The notes under the pieces are model-generated. The model made no database searches and had not been told where the DNA came from. It saw only the letters and a list, made by a program, of their open reading frames with translations. The position numbers were made by a program, and so were the translations under genes. Shown here piece by piece: positions 12,888-39,222 of a stretch of DNA of 64,000 nt (the stretch's first letter is position 1; every line of letters begins with the position of its first letter). Source of the stretch: Erpobdella octoculata (taxonomy: Eukaryota; Annelida; Clitellata; Hirudinida; Erpobdellidae); the NCBI GenBank assembly GCA_963978895.1, contig OZ022245.1:3598009-3662008 (forward strand), written 5' to 3'.

Positions 12888-15800
12888 TTACATTTCCAGG
12901 CTGTCAACTGTGTTGTTGTTGTTGCTCTGAGTGGTCGCCAGTTCGGTCAACATGGAACCCACATTGGATAACAGGGTACCCATGTGGTCGTCCACAAACC
13001 CTGGTGGAAAAAAAAATTAAATTCATTGAACAACTAGAGTTGGAATCAAAATAATTAAGCTCGTAAACTCAATTTTGAGATATTTTCTAGCCAATCTAAC
13101 TAACTAACTATCAAAGCCTTTCATGACAATGTCAACTCGATCAGATGAAAGATTTATTTTCTCAATTTATTTTTGTTTACATTTGAAAGATGAAATTTTA
13201 CCATCTTGAAGATCTGCATTCGCAGGAACATCAAAAGCACGAATGTTATCTTTTTTTATATTATTGAGAAGAACCTCTCCTGTTGAAAAACACACAAAGT
13301 CATTAACATACAAATTATGATAACGATGAAGATGATGATGGTGGTGATGATAATGATGGTGGTAATGGTGATGATGATGACAGTGATAAAAATGAGTAGA
13401 AACATTTTTTTTCTGTCTCAGATAATAATTAAAAGTTGCCTGAATTTTTAAAAATGATTAAGCAATTAAAAGAATCTATTTGGCTCATTGTTTCTTATAC
13501 ACATCACCTGTTTCAGTAATATTATATCCCCTGCAACTTAACCTTTTCAAAACAACAACGAGCTAAATACTCTACAATCGAGAAACCTTAAAGCCAAATG
13601 AATTTTATTAGCAAACAGACTTAACAGTAAACTCGTTGCAAACCTTCGGAGATGTCATAGCTCTGATTTGGCACAATTCTTTTGTTGGGCTGCTGTTGTC
13701 TGATCTCACCGAGACTAAGTTTTGAAGAAATTAATAAATTTCTCGACTCCAGTCGCTCTCGTTCTTTCCTTCCTCTTTCTACTATCTCTCCTTCGCTTAG
13801 TTTGCTGAAAGTCTAATGAAATATTAAAAAACAAAGTTATTTGAGGAGGGAAATTCATTATAATTAAACAGTAATTAAACCGTAATTTATATCCATCTTT
13901 TTAAAATAATAAACACATTTTTTAAATTATTCACATTCCAGTTAATTAAGTGATAAATTTATTAAGACAAAACACACACACCAATATATTAAAAATAAAA
14001 TAATTTCTGAGCAAACCTCTTCATAATTTAAATTTGGTGTACTCTGATGGACACGGTCATGCCACAACCTGAATTGGTCAACTAAGTCTTCATCGTCTTC
14101 AATAAAATTATTTCGAACAATTAAAAAGAACAAAAAAAATTTAAAAAACTTTATGAAATTCATTGAACTTGGACTGCACGAAATATATGCTTCAAATCGT
14201 GCTTTCATTTATTTGCGAGCAGTACTCAAACATAAGCTGATTACTCAATAATAGACAAGTTATATTTTAAATCATTATTTGTTTACATTTTAGCAAAATA
14301 GTTGAACCGACCTTCATCGTAGTTTGAAACGAGAGTGGAATTCATTTCCCCTTCGCTAATTAGCAGTTGACCTTCAGAGATTGTCTCCCCATTGGTCGAA
14401 ACGTCTTCGGTCAGTTTTTCTTCCGATTGGTTAAAAATTGGGTCAACTATGCTGATGTCCTCTTCATGGCTGGAAACAGGAGAAAGAGAGAAGTGAAGGG
14501 GAGAGGTTGAGGCTTCGCGACGGATTGTTTTTCCAACTTCCTTTTGCATGATTCTGTTAGTTAGTTGAAAGTGAATATTTTTCATTAGAATATAATTTTT
14601 ATTAATTTATTCACATATTTATCAGGTGTGCAGATATGAGTTTTATTAAGTTATTCACGTATTTATCAGGTGTGCGGATATGAGTTTTATTAATTTATTC
14701 ATGTATTTATCAGGTGTGCGGATATAATTTGTATTAATTTATTCACATATTTATCAGGTGTGCGGATATAATTTGTATTAATTTATTTACATATTTATCA
14801 GGCGTGCGGATATAATTTTTATTAATTTATTCACGTATTTATCCGGTGTTCAGGTATAATAAAGTAGTTTTAATAGACTTGTGTTTATCTATGTCAATAA
14901 CAACAAAAACCACATCGGTCATTAAAATGCAATACGTAATCTTAAAGATACGATTTATAACGAAGTCTGTCATTTTTCAACAAATTTATCTACCTAAACT
15001 TGTGTATAAGTTCAAAAACGATTATTAGAGATATAAATAAAATAATTAATAATAATAATAATAATACTATGAAAATAATAATAATAATAATTAGCACCTG
15101 ATTGGTATTTCCTCACGAATTCCATCATCATCAAATACTTTTTTCCTCTCATATCGTCCTCTTCTCTCTTTTTCATCGTCTTCCTCCAGAGACAAACTCC
15201 TTTCTGGAGTTGAAACTCTTGACATAATGACCTCTTCTTCATGACCATCATCATCATTATCATCATCATCATCATTATCTGAAACTCCTTCATAAGAAGG
15301 AAACTCAACATCTTCAAGCACCGCAACATCACCGGGATCTTTTCGTGGCGTCGAAACCTCTTTTTGAAGTAATCCAGGTGTTTCATCAACTTCCGACACA
15401 GGTGGAGTCTCGACAAGTGAGTAGTCCCTCGAAATGGCGGGAGATTCGTCTTTATCCGGCTGGTCGAAAGTTTCGGTCGGTTCAAAACTTTGGTCGTGAG
15501 TGGGAAGAATTTGTGCGCTGTTGAGAGCCAGTCTCATCTGCTCGCCAACAATTTCTTCCATGAACTTTCTCAATGCCGACTCATCTTTCAACATTTTACT
15601 CAAAGGTCTTCCGTCGTCTGGTTGGCCGACATCTGATGACCGGTCATCTGGAGGCGGGGTTTTCTTGGAAGTCAAGGTCATCGAGTCTGGTCTGTCAATA
15701 GATGTTTGGGTTGGTGTGTCTTTTATTATTAATCTGGGTGATAGGAGACAATATAATGGTTATTTTTAAAATATTAAAATTTTTTGATCCTAACATCATC

Positions 15801-17171
15801 ATTACACTCTCGAACAAATACGTTTTGAACCTTGATGATTATATTCAGCAGATAGAGTGGCACAGAAATACAGAAATTGGTTTACAATTAACAAATTCAA
15901 ATTCATTTAAGGCTCAGAAGCTTGTGCCAACAAAGCACTAAGACTTACAAAGTGAAAGAGCAGAAGGAGGAATATTATTTTTTAAAAACCAGTGCTACTG
16001 ATGTTAGTTAGATATTTTCTATAAATGGTTGATTGATAATTAAATCGATACAAACTTTTGATGAAACACATTTTCGTGAGATTGTGTCGGCGGTCGATGA
16101 ATCGGGTCACTCAATCGGTGATCTGAATCTGTTTGTAGGAAATGACTTTCTTTTGGTTGATGATGCTGAGAAATTTCTATAAACAAAACATGTTAAAGAT
16201 AAATATTTTTAAATAATTCAAAAAATAATTAAACTTGAGAGATTATCAAGATTTAAATGATGCAAAATTTTAAACAAGATTAATTTTGTTTTTTTTCATA
16301 AATTTAAAACAAAATCGAATATCCACGAGAGTAAAGAAAACAAACTATTTTGAGATGACTGAGAAACAGCTGAATCATATCTTTTTGGAGCACTCAGAAG
16401 TGGGATCATCACCCCGTTGACCCCCTTAACCATTTTCCGATGGTCAAACCCCGTACCATGATCGAACACCGAATTCTTGTCCAACTCGAGGTGGTGGTCG
16501 CCATTTGACTGAGATTTTCTTGATAAGTGCTTTTGCGGTTTGTCATCAAGCGATCGAATGGCTTGTCTCTCGGTCAACTCCGACCGAAAATCAGCATTGT
16601 TATTAAAGTAGTAATCATCAGCATCGTCGTCATCAACATCACCATCCTGGAGTATGGTTTTCGTATAGAGCATTTTATGATTTGAAGGAGAGTTCAGCTT
16701 GTCAACTCTTTGAAATTTAGGTTTATACAAATTTGATTTTTTCGAATATAGAATGCCATCTTTAAATGGATAATTCAAATTTGGCAAAACATCTGTTATC
16801 GTTGTTGTTGAGTCGTAGCTTCTGACATTGTTAAAATGCTTTGTTGATTTGTTTCCGTAAATAAATTTACGATGATTGTTTTCTTGTTGCTTTTTAAGGT
16901 TGTTGTTAGCACTTGAACAATTTTTCAACAAGTGAGGGTTATTACTGTAGTGTTTTGCTCTGACGGAATCAAAATTGTTTGCCAAATTTCTATATTTAAT
17001 ATCTGTTTCTCTTAAAACTTTTTCTGCTTTGGCATAATCCATAAGGGCAGCCATAACATTTCCTCTGGTCTCGACATCGCGTACTTCAGTAGAACTGGAA
17101 GTGTTCAGCTGATCAGGAAAGTGTTTTAAATAAATATCGATAGGAGCTTTTTCTGGTATTAATAAAACCAT
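12888..17171 (-). CDS. Eight-exon gene, 754 aa, possibly TALPID3-like
   Basis: Exons in coding order: 17171-16346, 16176-16056, 15733-15098, 14553-14312, 14096-14017, 13812-13644, 13279-13202, 13000-12888. All joins are GT-AG with matching phases and the total is divisible by three. The ATG at 17171 is directly preceded in frame by TAA and by a splice acceptor near 17195, so a 5' UTR intron is likely. The protein is hydrophilic and low in complexity. It holds a short helix (DYAKAEKVLRETDIKYRN), a Pro/Thr region (KDTPTQTS, KKTPPP), an acidic run (DNDDDDDNDDDGHEEE), and repeated Ser-Glu-Gly motifs (ISEGQLLISEGE, LSEGEI, ISEGEVLL). These features recall the C-terminal half of the centrosomal/ciliary protein TALPID3 (KIAA0586), from memory of the family only. 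If so, the family's N-terminal half is missing. The last exon ends GAAATGTAAGAG, where AT|GTAAGA could be a donor, so the C-terminus may extend. Confidence 0.6.
14595..14858. repeat. 44-bp tandem repeat in an intron, about 6 copies
   Basis: Each unit contains TTATTAATTTATTCACATAT and TTTATCAGGTGTGCGGATAT. It lies in the intron between exons 3 and 4 of the 12.9-17.2 kb gene. Units differ by a few substitutions. Confidence 0.9.
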
Positions 17172-17195
17172 TTATAAGTCTATCAGGAAATCTGA

Positions 17196-18166
17196 AATAA
17201 ATTAGAATACAAATAAACTTATTTAAACTAGTGCACACATAAAATATGGTTTGAATTGAAAAGAAGTTTGTAGATGGATGAAATCAACAAACAAATTTCT
17301 TGATTATTTCCAACTTGATCATATGTGAAACTAGCCTCCAAAAAAGCCAAACGCCAGAATACTTTTGAAACAATTTTTGTTAAACTTTTAACTTAAAAAA
17401 ATAAAGAAATCTGATCGCGCGAAATATCATCACTAATGAAACTAACTATCTCGCCGTTGTGATAACAAAGGTATTGTCCGACTTTTAGGAATGTGCAAGG
17501 TAAGGTTCTTTTTTAAATTTTCACGCATCTTTGATCAAATTTTATACTACATCTTATTTGTAATCAATTACAGTTTATTTTTTAGTTTAGTTATTTCATG
17601 TCTTATGAGCTCAACTCAACACTTCTAGTTTTGAATTTGTCTAGTAGCAGTTTCATGACTCAAGATTTCATTCACACATTATTTTCAAATCACCTGTTAA
17701 TCAGTTATTTAAATTCGTCGTTGACACAAAGAATCATTAAATATTAGTTCAATCTCTGATAGACAACCTCGCAAAAAACATTTAGTTGCTCAGATTTTTT
17801 AAAAACTGTTAGAAACGAGGAATTTGTAGGTAATAATCTAATCAACTAAGTTTTTAACCAGCTGCAGGTCTTTGAAATTTTTAAAACTGGCTTTGCTTTA
17901 TAAACCCTATCAACCAATCAATAAAGCAACATGAATACCTTTTAAAAATTCATTTATTAGCAGAATAAATCTAAAAAGTTTAACAATCAAAAATTTAATT
18001 CATAATTATTAAAGAAGAATATATAAATCCATAGAAACACATATAAATTAAAAAATGCAAAAATAAAAACAATACAAATCTCTTTTCAAGTAAAAACAAA
18101 AAGTTTTCTCAATTATGCAGGGAAATAATATTACAAATCAGCATTTTTTGCCGAGCATTTAAACTA
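17196..18166. other. Intergenic gap between two minus-strand genes
   Basis: AT-rich. It would hold the 5' UTR exon and promoter of the 12.9-17.2 kb gene and the 3' UTR of the kinase gene. AATAAA-type signals on the minus strand occur near 17950. No coding exon was seen. Confidence 0.5.
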
Positions 18167-32465
<14,299 letters not shown>

Positions 32466-32794
32466 GGCACTAAAAAAAGAAGATCGTCTTCAATAAGTCA
32501 GATCTGATGCATGAAAGAAATAGCTCGCCGACATAAAATTATGCGGTTAACACGGCTAAACAGATTTAAATTTACGGGGACATCCCGGAACGAGGAAGTG
32601 TACGAGAACGCATGCAGTTCTTCAGCATCGTCAGCTCAATTATATTATGGCCGTTCCGAGCCTCAAGTAGAGTCATTATTTTTCCTTAAAAAATTGTCTC
32701 CTCTATAATTAAATCGCAATTATGATTGACTTACAAAGAAGATAAAAATTAAAAGAAAATATTTTTGAAACGTCTCTACCATGCACTATATCCA

Positions 32795-32860
32795 CGTTTC
32801 CCAAACTGGGTCGCGACCCAAAAGTGGGTCTCAAAGCTGGCAAGTGGGTCGCGAAAGTTT
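32795..32860. mobile_element. hAT-like fragment
   Basis: Contains TTTCCCAAACTGGGTCGCGA and repeats of GGGTC separated by AAAAGT, a wording typical of hAT-type non-autonomous element ends. It is cut off by TA-rich DNA and has no visible partner end. Confidence 0.4.
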
Positions 32861-32959
32861 TTAGGAAAACAACTTTATTCGTTTTTTATTTCAGTAACCC
32901 GCCAACTTCATACTTCATTCCGGTAAAACTAGCGGAACAACATTTGACTATGATTGGGC

Positions 32960-33218
<259 letters not shown>

Positions 33219-33379
33219 AAGATATCATTTCGTTTATGATAATTATGAGACAAATAAAATTTAATATGGCCGACAAAATCAAAAATGGCCGCCGATAACA
33301 GAGAAAATGTTGTTAATAAAGTATGATTTATACTTTAACTATAAGAAGAACTATGACAAGATAAATTGTTTGTTATAAG

Positions 33380-34999
33380 TCACCAGTGAAGGTAATAATA
33401 ATAAAACATATTTAATAATGTTATGACATTATCAAATGTTTGATAAGAAGTCTTGCGTCCTGCTCCAATCCACACACGAACGAGGTATTTTTCAGCTGAC
33501 TTAAATGATTCATCACTCAATTCAGTAGACTCAGCAAAATTGTTCAGATATCTTTGAGGCTCACACGTAAATGCAGCATGTTTAGTTCCAATTTTGCTGA
33601 GAGCATCATTTCCAGTCAGCACATGCACTTTTACAAGAACCCTAAACAAATCTACTCCAAGTCTATCAGCAAGAATATGGACAGGGAGATGTCGCTTATG
33701 TTCCCCAGATCCAAATTCTATCCACATTTAAGGCAGTCCAAGGTGTCGCCAGTCGTTGACAAATCGCAATAGACGTACTAGTGTATCTGTGTCATTTGAT
33801 ATAATCATAAGCGTCTTGCTGCCTCGAGTCATCTCCCAGGCACAATGAAGCAATAATCTAGTCATCCGACTGTCTCTGTGATTTTATGAACTCAGCTGGC
33901 ACAATGTCATTATCAATAACGCACCTACTGAGTATGGTGAGATGATTTGATTGCTGTTCTCTAGCAAGCAGGCGAGTTAAAAGCTGTAAATTAATCTTAT
34001 TGCTTGGAGACGTCCAAAACTTGTCCATCTGTTTTGGTATTGGCGCGTCAGGACCCATGATGGTCATATCCATTGCTGATGTGCCAGCTGAACGCCGACT
34101 TCTTTCACCGCTTTTGACTGACGATTCGATATAGCTGTCGAAGACAACATGGAAACTTGTTCTGCAACAAGCCTGCAGACAGCACACATTTAATAGCATT
34201 TCCAAATGTTACAAACGAGCACAAATTTGGAAACGAGCGAATTTTCGACATGAAATCAACTATAACAACTGCATCCCATGTTCAAAAACCATTTTTTCAG
34301 GCACTAATAGTTTTTCAATTTCAGTCACGAGTTTACTCTTCTCTGGTTTTGATGCAAAATTACCGTAAAAAATGATTGAATTTGGCAAAACATCATAAGA
34401 GTAGATTTCTGCCATTGGCATACCACATTGTATCAAGATATCGATGTTGCGCTGATCTGCAGCTAATACCTTCTGTGAATAAGGAGTAACATAATCTGTG
34501 GTTGTTGTCGGTGGCTTATAGTCCATTCTAAGTAGGTTTCTTTTGGAAATTGTGGCCGACAGTTTTTTTGTTTTATCCAGGAAACGTTCTTTGTAAAACT
34601 CTTTGAAGCAGCTTTTTCCGTTTCTAAGTGCCAGGCAAAGACGCAGAGACACTTCATCATGAGCTATCTCCTTAGTGATGAAATTATGCAACTTGATTCC
34701 AAGCGATTGAATAGGTAATAGGAAATGAGCGGATTTCCCCTGCTGCATACGAAGTGAAGCAACTGTGCCACATTTTTGTTAAGATACTTTGCTTTCCGAC
34801 CTACCAAATCATGGTGTACCTGTACAGATTCACTATGGTCCATTGAATTGTTTTTTGTCATCTCTCTCAGGTTGCTGGAAATCAGCAAAATTTCATGAAA
34901 AATAAGCTGCCATTCAACAACAACAGCTGTGTTTCGTGTATTGCCAGCAATTCCACCCTTGCTTTTGGACGCTTGATGTGTGGACTGCTCTAGTTTCAT
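33380..34999 (-). pseudogene. Decayed multicopy XPG/FEN-like nuclease-type gene
   Basis: At least four minus-strand open blocks in differing frames (34999-34664, 34748-34260, 34205-33858, 33727-33380) read as one broken protein. Recognisable parts in order: YSYDVLPNSIIFYGNFA, HVVFDSYIE, DKFWTSPSNKINLQLL, then (across a stop) LLLHCAWEM, IISNDTDTLV, and MWIEFGSGEHKR, VHVLTGNDALSKIGTKHAAF. The DTD motif after a hydrophobic strand, and the TGNDALSKIGTK block, recall a large invertebrate and fish family of uncharacterised multicopy proteins with an XPG/PIN-like nuclease fold. At least one in-frame stop and two frame changes show it is dead. No introns interrupt it, so it is probably retro- or transposon-borne. 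Confidence 0.6.
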
Positions 35000-35074
35000 G
35001 TTTGGTGAATGTGGTCTGATTTCTCAGACAACTCTAAACTGTCAAACTCCTTCTTTTTCAAAGTGTATGCGGGT

Positions 35075-35235
35075 ATATATATATATATCTATATATATAA
35101 AAATGAATGTTTGCATATATGTATATATGTATGTTAATGTCCTTTATGCATTGCTACACCATTCATCCGATCGTAATGAAATTTTCACACAACCTTGAGA
35201 GTCAATGGAAATCAAAAATAAAAATTTTTTTTTTG
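35075..35235 (+). repeat. Dispersed repeat with CATTCATCCGATCGTAATGA core
   Basis: It begins in a TA tract, continues AAAATGAATGTTTGC and contains TGCTACACCATTCATCCGAT followed by CGTAATGAAATTTTCACAC. The same core appears inverted at 39893-39965, also next to a TA array. It appears to form one end of the larger element whose other end is the ACTAGCGG repeat. Confidence 0.6.
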
Positions 35236-35359
35236 AAATCCGTCACAAAATGAGCGGAGCGGAGCGGGTGAGCGAGCGGGAACTATATATATATGTATGT
35301 GTGTATGTATGTATGTGTATGTGCATGTATGTGTGTCTGTGTGTGTGTTTATGTATGTA

Positions 35360-36263
35360 CTAGCGGAGATACCCGGCGTTGCCCAGGTTTTTTGAGGTTT
35401 TTCTAATGTTTGTCTCTTTCTCTCCCGTTTCCTTTCCCACCTGCTTTCCCGTTTTCGGTCGTTTTCCCACTGCCGGTCGCTTTCCCGCTCCCGGTCGCTT
35501 TCCCGCTCCCGGTCGCTTTCCCGCTCCCGGTCGTTTTCCCGTCCCGGTCGCTGCCCCGTTCCCGCTCACGTTTGCTCTCCCATTCCCGCTCACGCTTGCT
35601 TTTCTGTTCCCGCTCGCTGTCCGTTCCGGGTCGCTTTCCCGTTTCTATAATAGACAAACTAACCCACAAACATTCATATATATATATATAGTCTTAGCAA
35701 ATCTATTTTGCGTTTTATAGGCTAACAGAAGTTATGAAAGAATGTAAAAGAGAAAATGAGCGTGAACGGGAACGGGAGAGCAACCGTGACCGGGAATGGG
35801 AGAGCAAGCATGACCGGGAACGGGAGAGCAAGCGTGAGCGGGAACGGGAAAGCGACCGGGAACGGGAAAGCGACCGGGAACGCGAAAGCGACCGGGAACG
35901 GGAAAGCGACCGAGAACGGGAAAGCGACCGGGAACGGGAAAGCGACCGGGAACGGGAAAGCGACCGGGAACGGGAAAGCGACCGGGAACGCGGAAAGCGA
36001 CCGGGAACGCGGAAAGCGACCGGGAACGCGGAAAGCGACTGGAATCGGGAGAGCAAGCTTGGAAGGAAACGCGAGCAAGAGAGAAAATCGATAACAGAAC
36101 TTCTGAGCGGGAAAGCGACCGGGAGCTGGAAAACGACCGAGAGCGGAAAAGCGACCGGGAACGCTACGAAAACGGGAAAGTGGAGAAGGGAACGGGAGCG
36201 AGAGAGACAAACATTAGAAAAACCTCTAAAAACCCCGGGCAACGCCGGGTAACCCCGCTAGTA
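35360..36263. repeat. Large inverted duplication with GC-rich minisatellite arms
   Basis: The left arm starts CTAGCGGAGATACCCGGCG at 35360, and the right arm ends as its inverse, CGCCGGGTAACCCCGCTAG, at 36261. Inside, the left arm is tandem CCCGGTCGCTTTCCCGCT-like units (35455-35640) and the right arm carries the complementary GAACGGGAAAGCGACCGG-like units (35835-36060). Long Ser-Arg or Glu-Arg open frames on both strands result from these units and are not genes. Confidence 0.8.
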
Positions 36264-36406
<143 letters not shown>

Positions 36407-36517
36407 TAAACATTAAAATTAATATCGTTGCAAAATCTTTCTTGGAAAACTAGTTCAGTTGAAAATATTACAGTTAAAACTTTTTTTTAATAACTAAGGC
36501 TTTAAAAACTTACAAAA

Positions 36518-38152
36518 ATGAGTCATTCCCTGCATGATTTACTTTCATTAAAATTGTCCTGCTTAGATTTTGTCGTAATTAACTTCAAGGAAACATTTCT
36601 TGAGCCATCTTCTGAAATAGAATGTCTTCCTTTTAAGGTTAAAGACAGCGTGGAGCTCCGAATCAGTATTTTTAGTGATGTTATTTTAAGAAGTCAAAAA
36701 AGAGGAATGAAACATGGATCTAAATTTATAATTCCATTTTTTCTTAAGTTTGAATGTTATCATGAGTTAAGACTTCAAGAAATTGAAATTCACAAATTTT
36801 TTCAGCCTTTAAAAACTATTCTCAGCCGAGGAAATCTTACTTGTGTTTCTTTTACTGGAAAATATATTTCAAACAGAGAAGAAATAAAAAGTAATAAATT
36901 TTCAAAATTTCATAATTTGTTTTGCAAAAATTCATTTCTGTCTTTGAATTTGAAAATTTTAGAATTACATATTTCTTGTCATGATATTACAAGTTTTTAC
37001 GAAAATGATTTAACAAATTTGTCTACGTGGTCTTGTCCTAAATTAGTAAACCTTTCTCTGCATTGCCTTTGTTTCAACATGTCTCAAACTAAAAAAGATC
37101 TCATTGATATTCTTAAACTTGAATTTCCTTACGAGAGCTTAAAAATTTTGAGCATATCTGGTTGTGGATATGCTAGAAAAACCATAAGTAAATTTTCTTA
37201 CTTTGTTAATCTTAAAAAATTAACTATAAGTACATCTGTTGGTGACTCATTGGAAGAACTGGTTGACTCAATATCTTGTCTTTCTAATTTAACGTGGCTC
37301 GATATGAGTGAAAACCGTTGCTTTCAGTTAGCTAATTACGAAAATCTAAAACTGATAGACAAACTGATAAACTTGTTACCTAGCTTAACTTATTTGGATA
37401 TAAGTAATTCATATATGCACTTGACTAATGTTGAACGTTTTACGTGGACACACTCAAGAAAATTTCAGTTTTTTGGTTTGCGTTATAAGAACTATATGGT
37501 AGATCCTTCAGATGTTCATGAAGTTTTTTTCAACATAAACTCTGAAATTGTAAGTAATTTTTGCACAGTTGAAGGAATTATTGCGTCAATGAAAAATGTT
37601 TACTGGAAAAATGATAGGTTTTCAGAGTGTGTTTTCTCTTTCAATATTATGACAAAAAATGAAAAACCAATTATAAAAAAGCAGCTTCCAGTTATAATTG
37701 AACTTTTAAATTTAGGACTGTTTTATAACATTCTATATGACTACGATCTTAAATCGCTCTTTCTGCTTTATTGTACTTTATCGACATTTGGTTTAAGAAC
37801 AATTGACATTAAACATTTTTTAATCGTTATATTGAGTTCTGGATTTATTTACAATAAAAGAATCTTGCTGTCAATAATGAGGTTAAAAGATATTTTCTGG
37901 AAAGAGTTATTATCGCCACGTCACGGTTGGATTTCTCTTCTTTTGCAATTCGATTCCAAAACGTTAGACGTTTACGAGATTACCATAATTGTAAATTTTC
38001 TGATGTTGGCCTATGAAAATTATTACAAATTTACAAAGAGTTTAATTCCAGAAGCTGATGCTATTCTTAAATTTGTTGATTTGAATTCAGAAGATCGAGA
38101 CCTTGCAAAGATTTTTTTTCGAAGACATGAAGAATTGAAACAAGTAAATTAA
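36518..38152 (+). CDS. Intronless ZYG11/ZER1-like leucine-rich protein, 544 aa, paralog of the 21.9-kb gene
   Basis: A single intact frame. The N-terminus has SLKLSCLDFVV (BC-box pattern) and CLPFKVKD (Cul2-box pattern). Leucine-rich repeats follow: LKILSISGCGYA, LTWLDMSENRCF, LTYLDISNSYM. A helical region ends in FWKELLSPRHGW. It aligns almost end to end with the nested gene at 21897, with shared runs such as EPSSE, LPFKVKDSVEL, SGCGYARKTISKF and LDMS.NRCF. Predicted role, by family analogy: substrate receptor of a Cullin-2/Elongin BC ubiquitin ligase. The paralog continues KQGKETLEV for about 26 more codons, while this one ends KQVN-stop. Those last codons and the TAA lie in a dispersed repeat (family R), so the tail was replaced by an insertion. 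The start is chosen as the first ATG in frame and matches the paralog within a few residues. Confidence 0.75.
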   Translation: MSHSLHDLLSLKLSCLDFVVINFKETFLEPSSEIECLPFKVKDSVELRISIFSDVILRSQKRGMKHGSKFIIPFFLKFECYHELRLQEIEIHKFFQPLKTILSRGNLTCVSFTGKYISNREEIKSNKFSKFHNLFCKNSFLSLNLKILELHISCHDITSFYENDLTNLSTWSCPKLVNLSLHCLCFNMSQTKKDLIDILKLEFPYESLKILSISGCGYARKTISKFSYFVNLKKLTISTSVGDSLEELVDSISCLSNLTWLDMSENRCFQLANYENLKLIDKLINLLPSLTYLDISNSYMHLTNVERFTWTHSRKFQFFGLRYKNYMVDPSDVHEVFFNINSEIVSNFCTVEGIIASMKNVYWKNDRFSECVFSFNIMTKNEKPIIKKQLPVIIELLNLGLFYNILYDYDLKSLFLLYCTLSTFGLRTIDIKHFLIVILSSGFIYNKRILLSIMRLKDIFWKELLSPRHGWISLLLQFDSKTLDVYEITIIVNFLMLAYENYYKFTKSLIPEADAILKFVDLNSEDRDLAKIFFRRHEELKQVN

Positions 38153-38490
38153 AAACGAATTTTTAAAACCAATGCTCTTATATGTAATTAAAACACAAAT
38201 TTTGCAATCAATTTTTTCTTATATTACTCTTTTATTTTATGTTAAAATCGAAATATCTTAATTATATCGAAATATCGAAATTAATTAAAATTATCTAAAT
38301 TAATTGACTTATTGTAAAACTAATAATTGAATATTGCATTGTCTTCTATTTTGAGCATGTATGCAAAATTTGAAAAAATCTATCATCAGGAAGTGACTCA
38401 AAAATTGATTGCAAGATTTGAAACAGACAGAGAAACAAACAAACAAACAGACAGAGAAACAGAGACGACGAGTTAATAAAAGCATTGGTA
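38139..38490 (+). mobile_element. Repeat family R, copy 2, overlapping the gene's 3' end
   Basis: AACAAGTAAATTAAAAACGA at 38139 is identical to the reverse of 9817-9836 and 60627-60646. It then runs through AAACCAATGCTCTTATAT to GAGTTAATAAAAGCATTGGT. It supplies the last codons and the TAA of the 36518-38152 gene. Confidence 0.75.
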
Positions 38491-38639
38491 ATAATAATAA
38501 AAATATCATCAAAAAGCATCGAATTTAAATATCTCAACTATTTTCATGAAAATTTCGTACACGCTTGAGAATCGCGGTCAGTGAGTGTGGTTCGTGTTAA
38601 CTTGGTAAAATAGTCTGCCAGTCGGTTAGCGTTTTGTGG

Positions 38640-38752
38640 TCAAGAAAACCCTCAAAAAAACCCTCAAGAAAACCCTCAAGAAAACCCTCAAGAAAACCCT
38701 CAAGAAAACCCTCAAGAAAACCCTCAAGAAACCCCTCGATAAAATCCTCAAG
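38640..38752. repeat. 12-bp tandem repeat AAGAAAACCCTC
   Basis: About nine units with minor variants, lying between two copies of repeat family R. Confidence 0.9.
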
Positions 38753-38756
38753 AAAA

Positions 38757-38981
38757 TTAACTAAATTAATTGACTTATTGTAAAACTAATAATTGAATAT
38801 TGCATTGTCTTCTATCTTGAGCATGTATGCAAAATTTGAAAAAAATCTATCATCAGGAAGTGACTCAAAAATTGATTGCAAGATTTGAAACAGACAGAGA
38901 AACAGACAGAGAAACAGACAGAGAAACAGACAGAGAAACAGACAGAGAAACAGAGCCGACGAGTTAATAAAAGCATTGGTA
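38757..38981 (+). mobile_element. Repeat family R, copy 3, 5'-truncated
   Basis: It begins inside the element (AAATTAATTGACTTATTG) and runs through the CAGACAGAGAAA tandem to GAGTTAATAAAAGCATTGGT. The left third of the element is absent. Confidence 0.7.
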
Positions 38982-39222
38982 AAAAGGAAGTAATGTGCAA
39001 TAATTCGTTTACTACCCCATCTATGATTCTCCATTAAACATTATTGATGCTAATCACTATATGTACTATGTCAAGATATTATAAATTAATCATTACTTTT
39101 ATCATTTTTTATTCAATTATTTCATTTTACATGTAGAAAATAAAAATCTGTATTTAAAATTCCTCCAATGTTGTTCCACTGACCGTTATAATTTTGAGAC
39201 AGGGTTTGTCATTTATTTTTTT

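Noticed and set aside
35403..36252. Long Arg/Ser- and Glu/Arg-rich frames resembling SR or RE proteins
   Set aside because: They lie on both strands of an 18-bp minisatellite and in several frames at once; the inverted duplication explains them.
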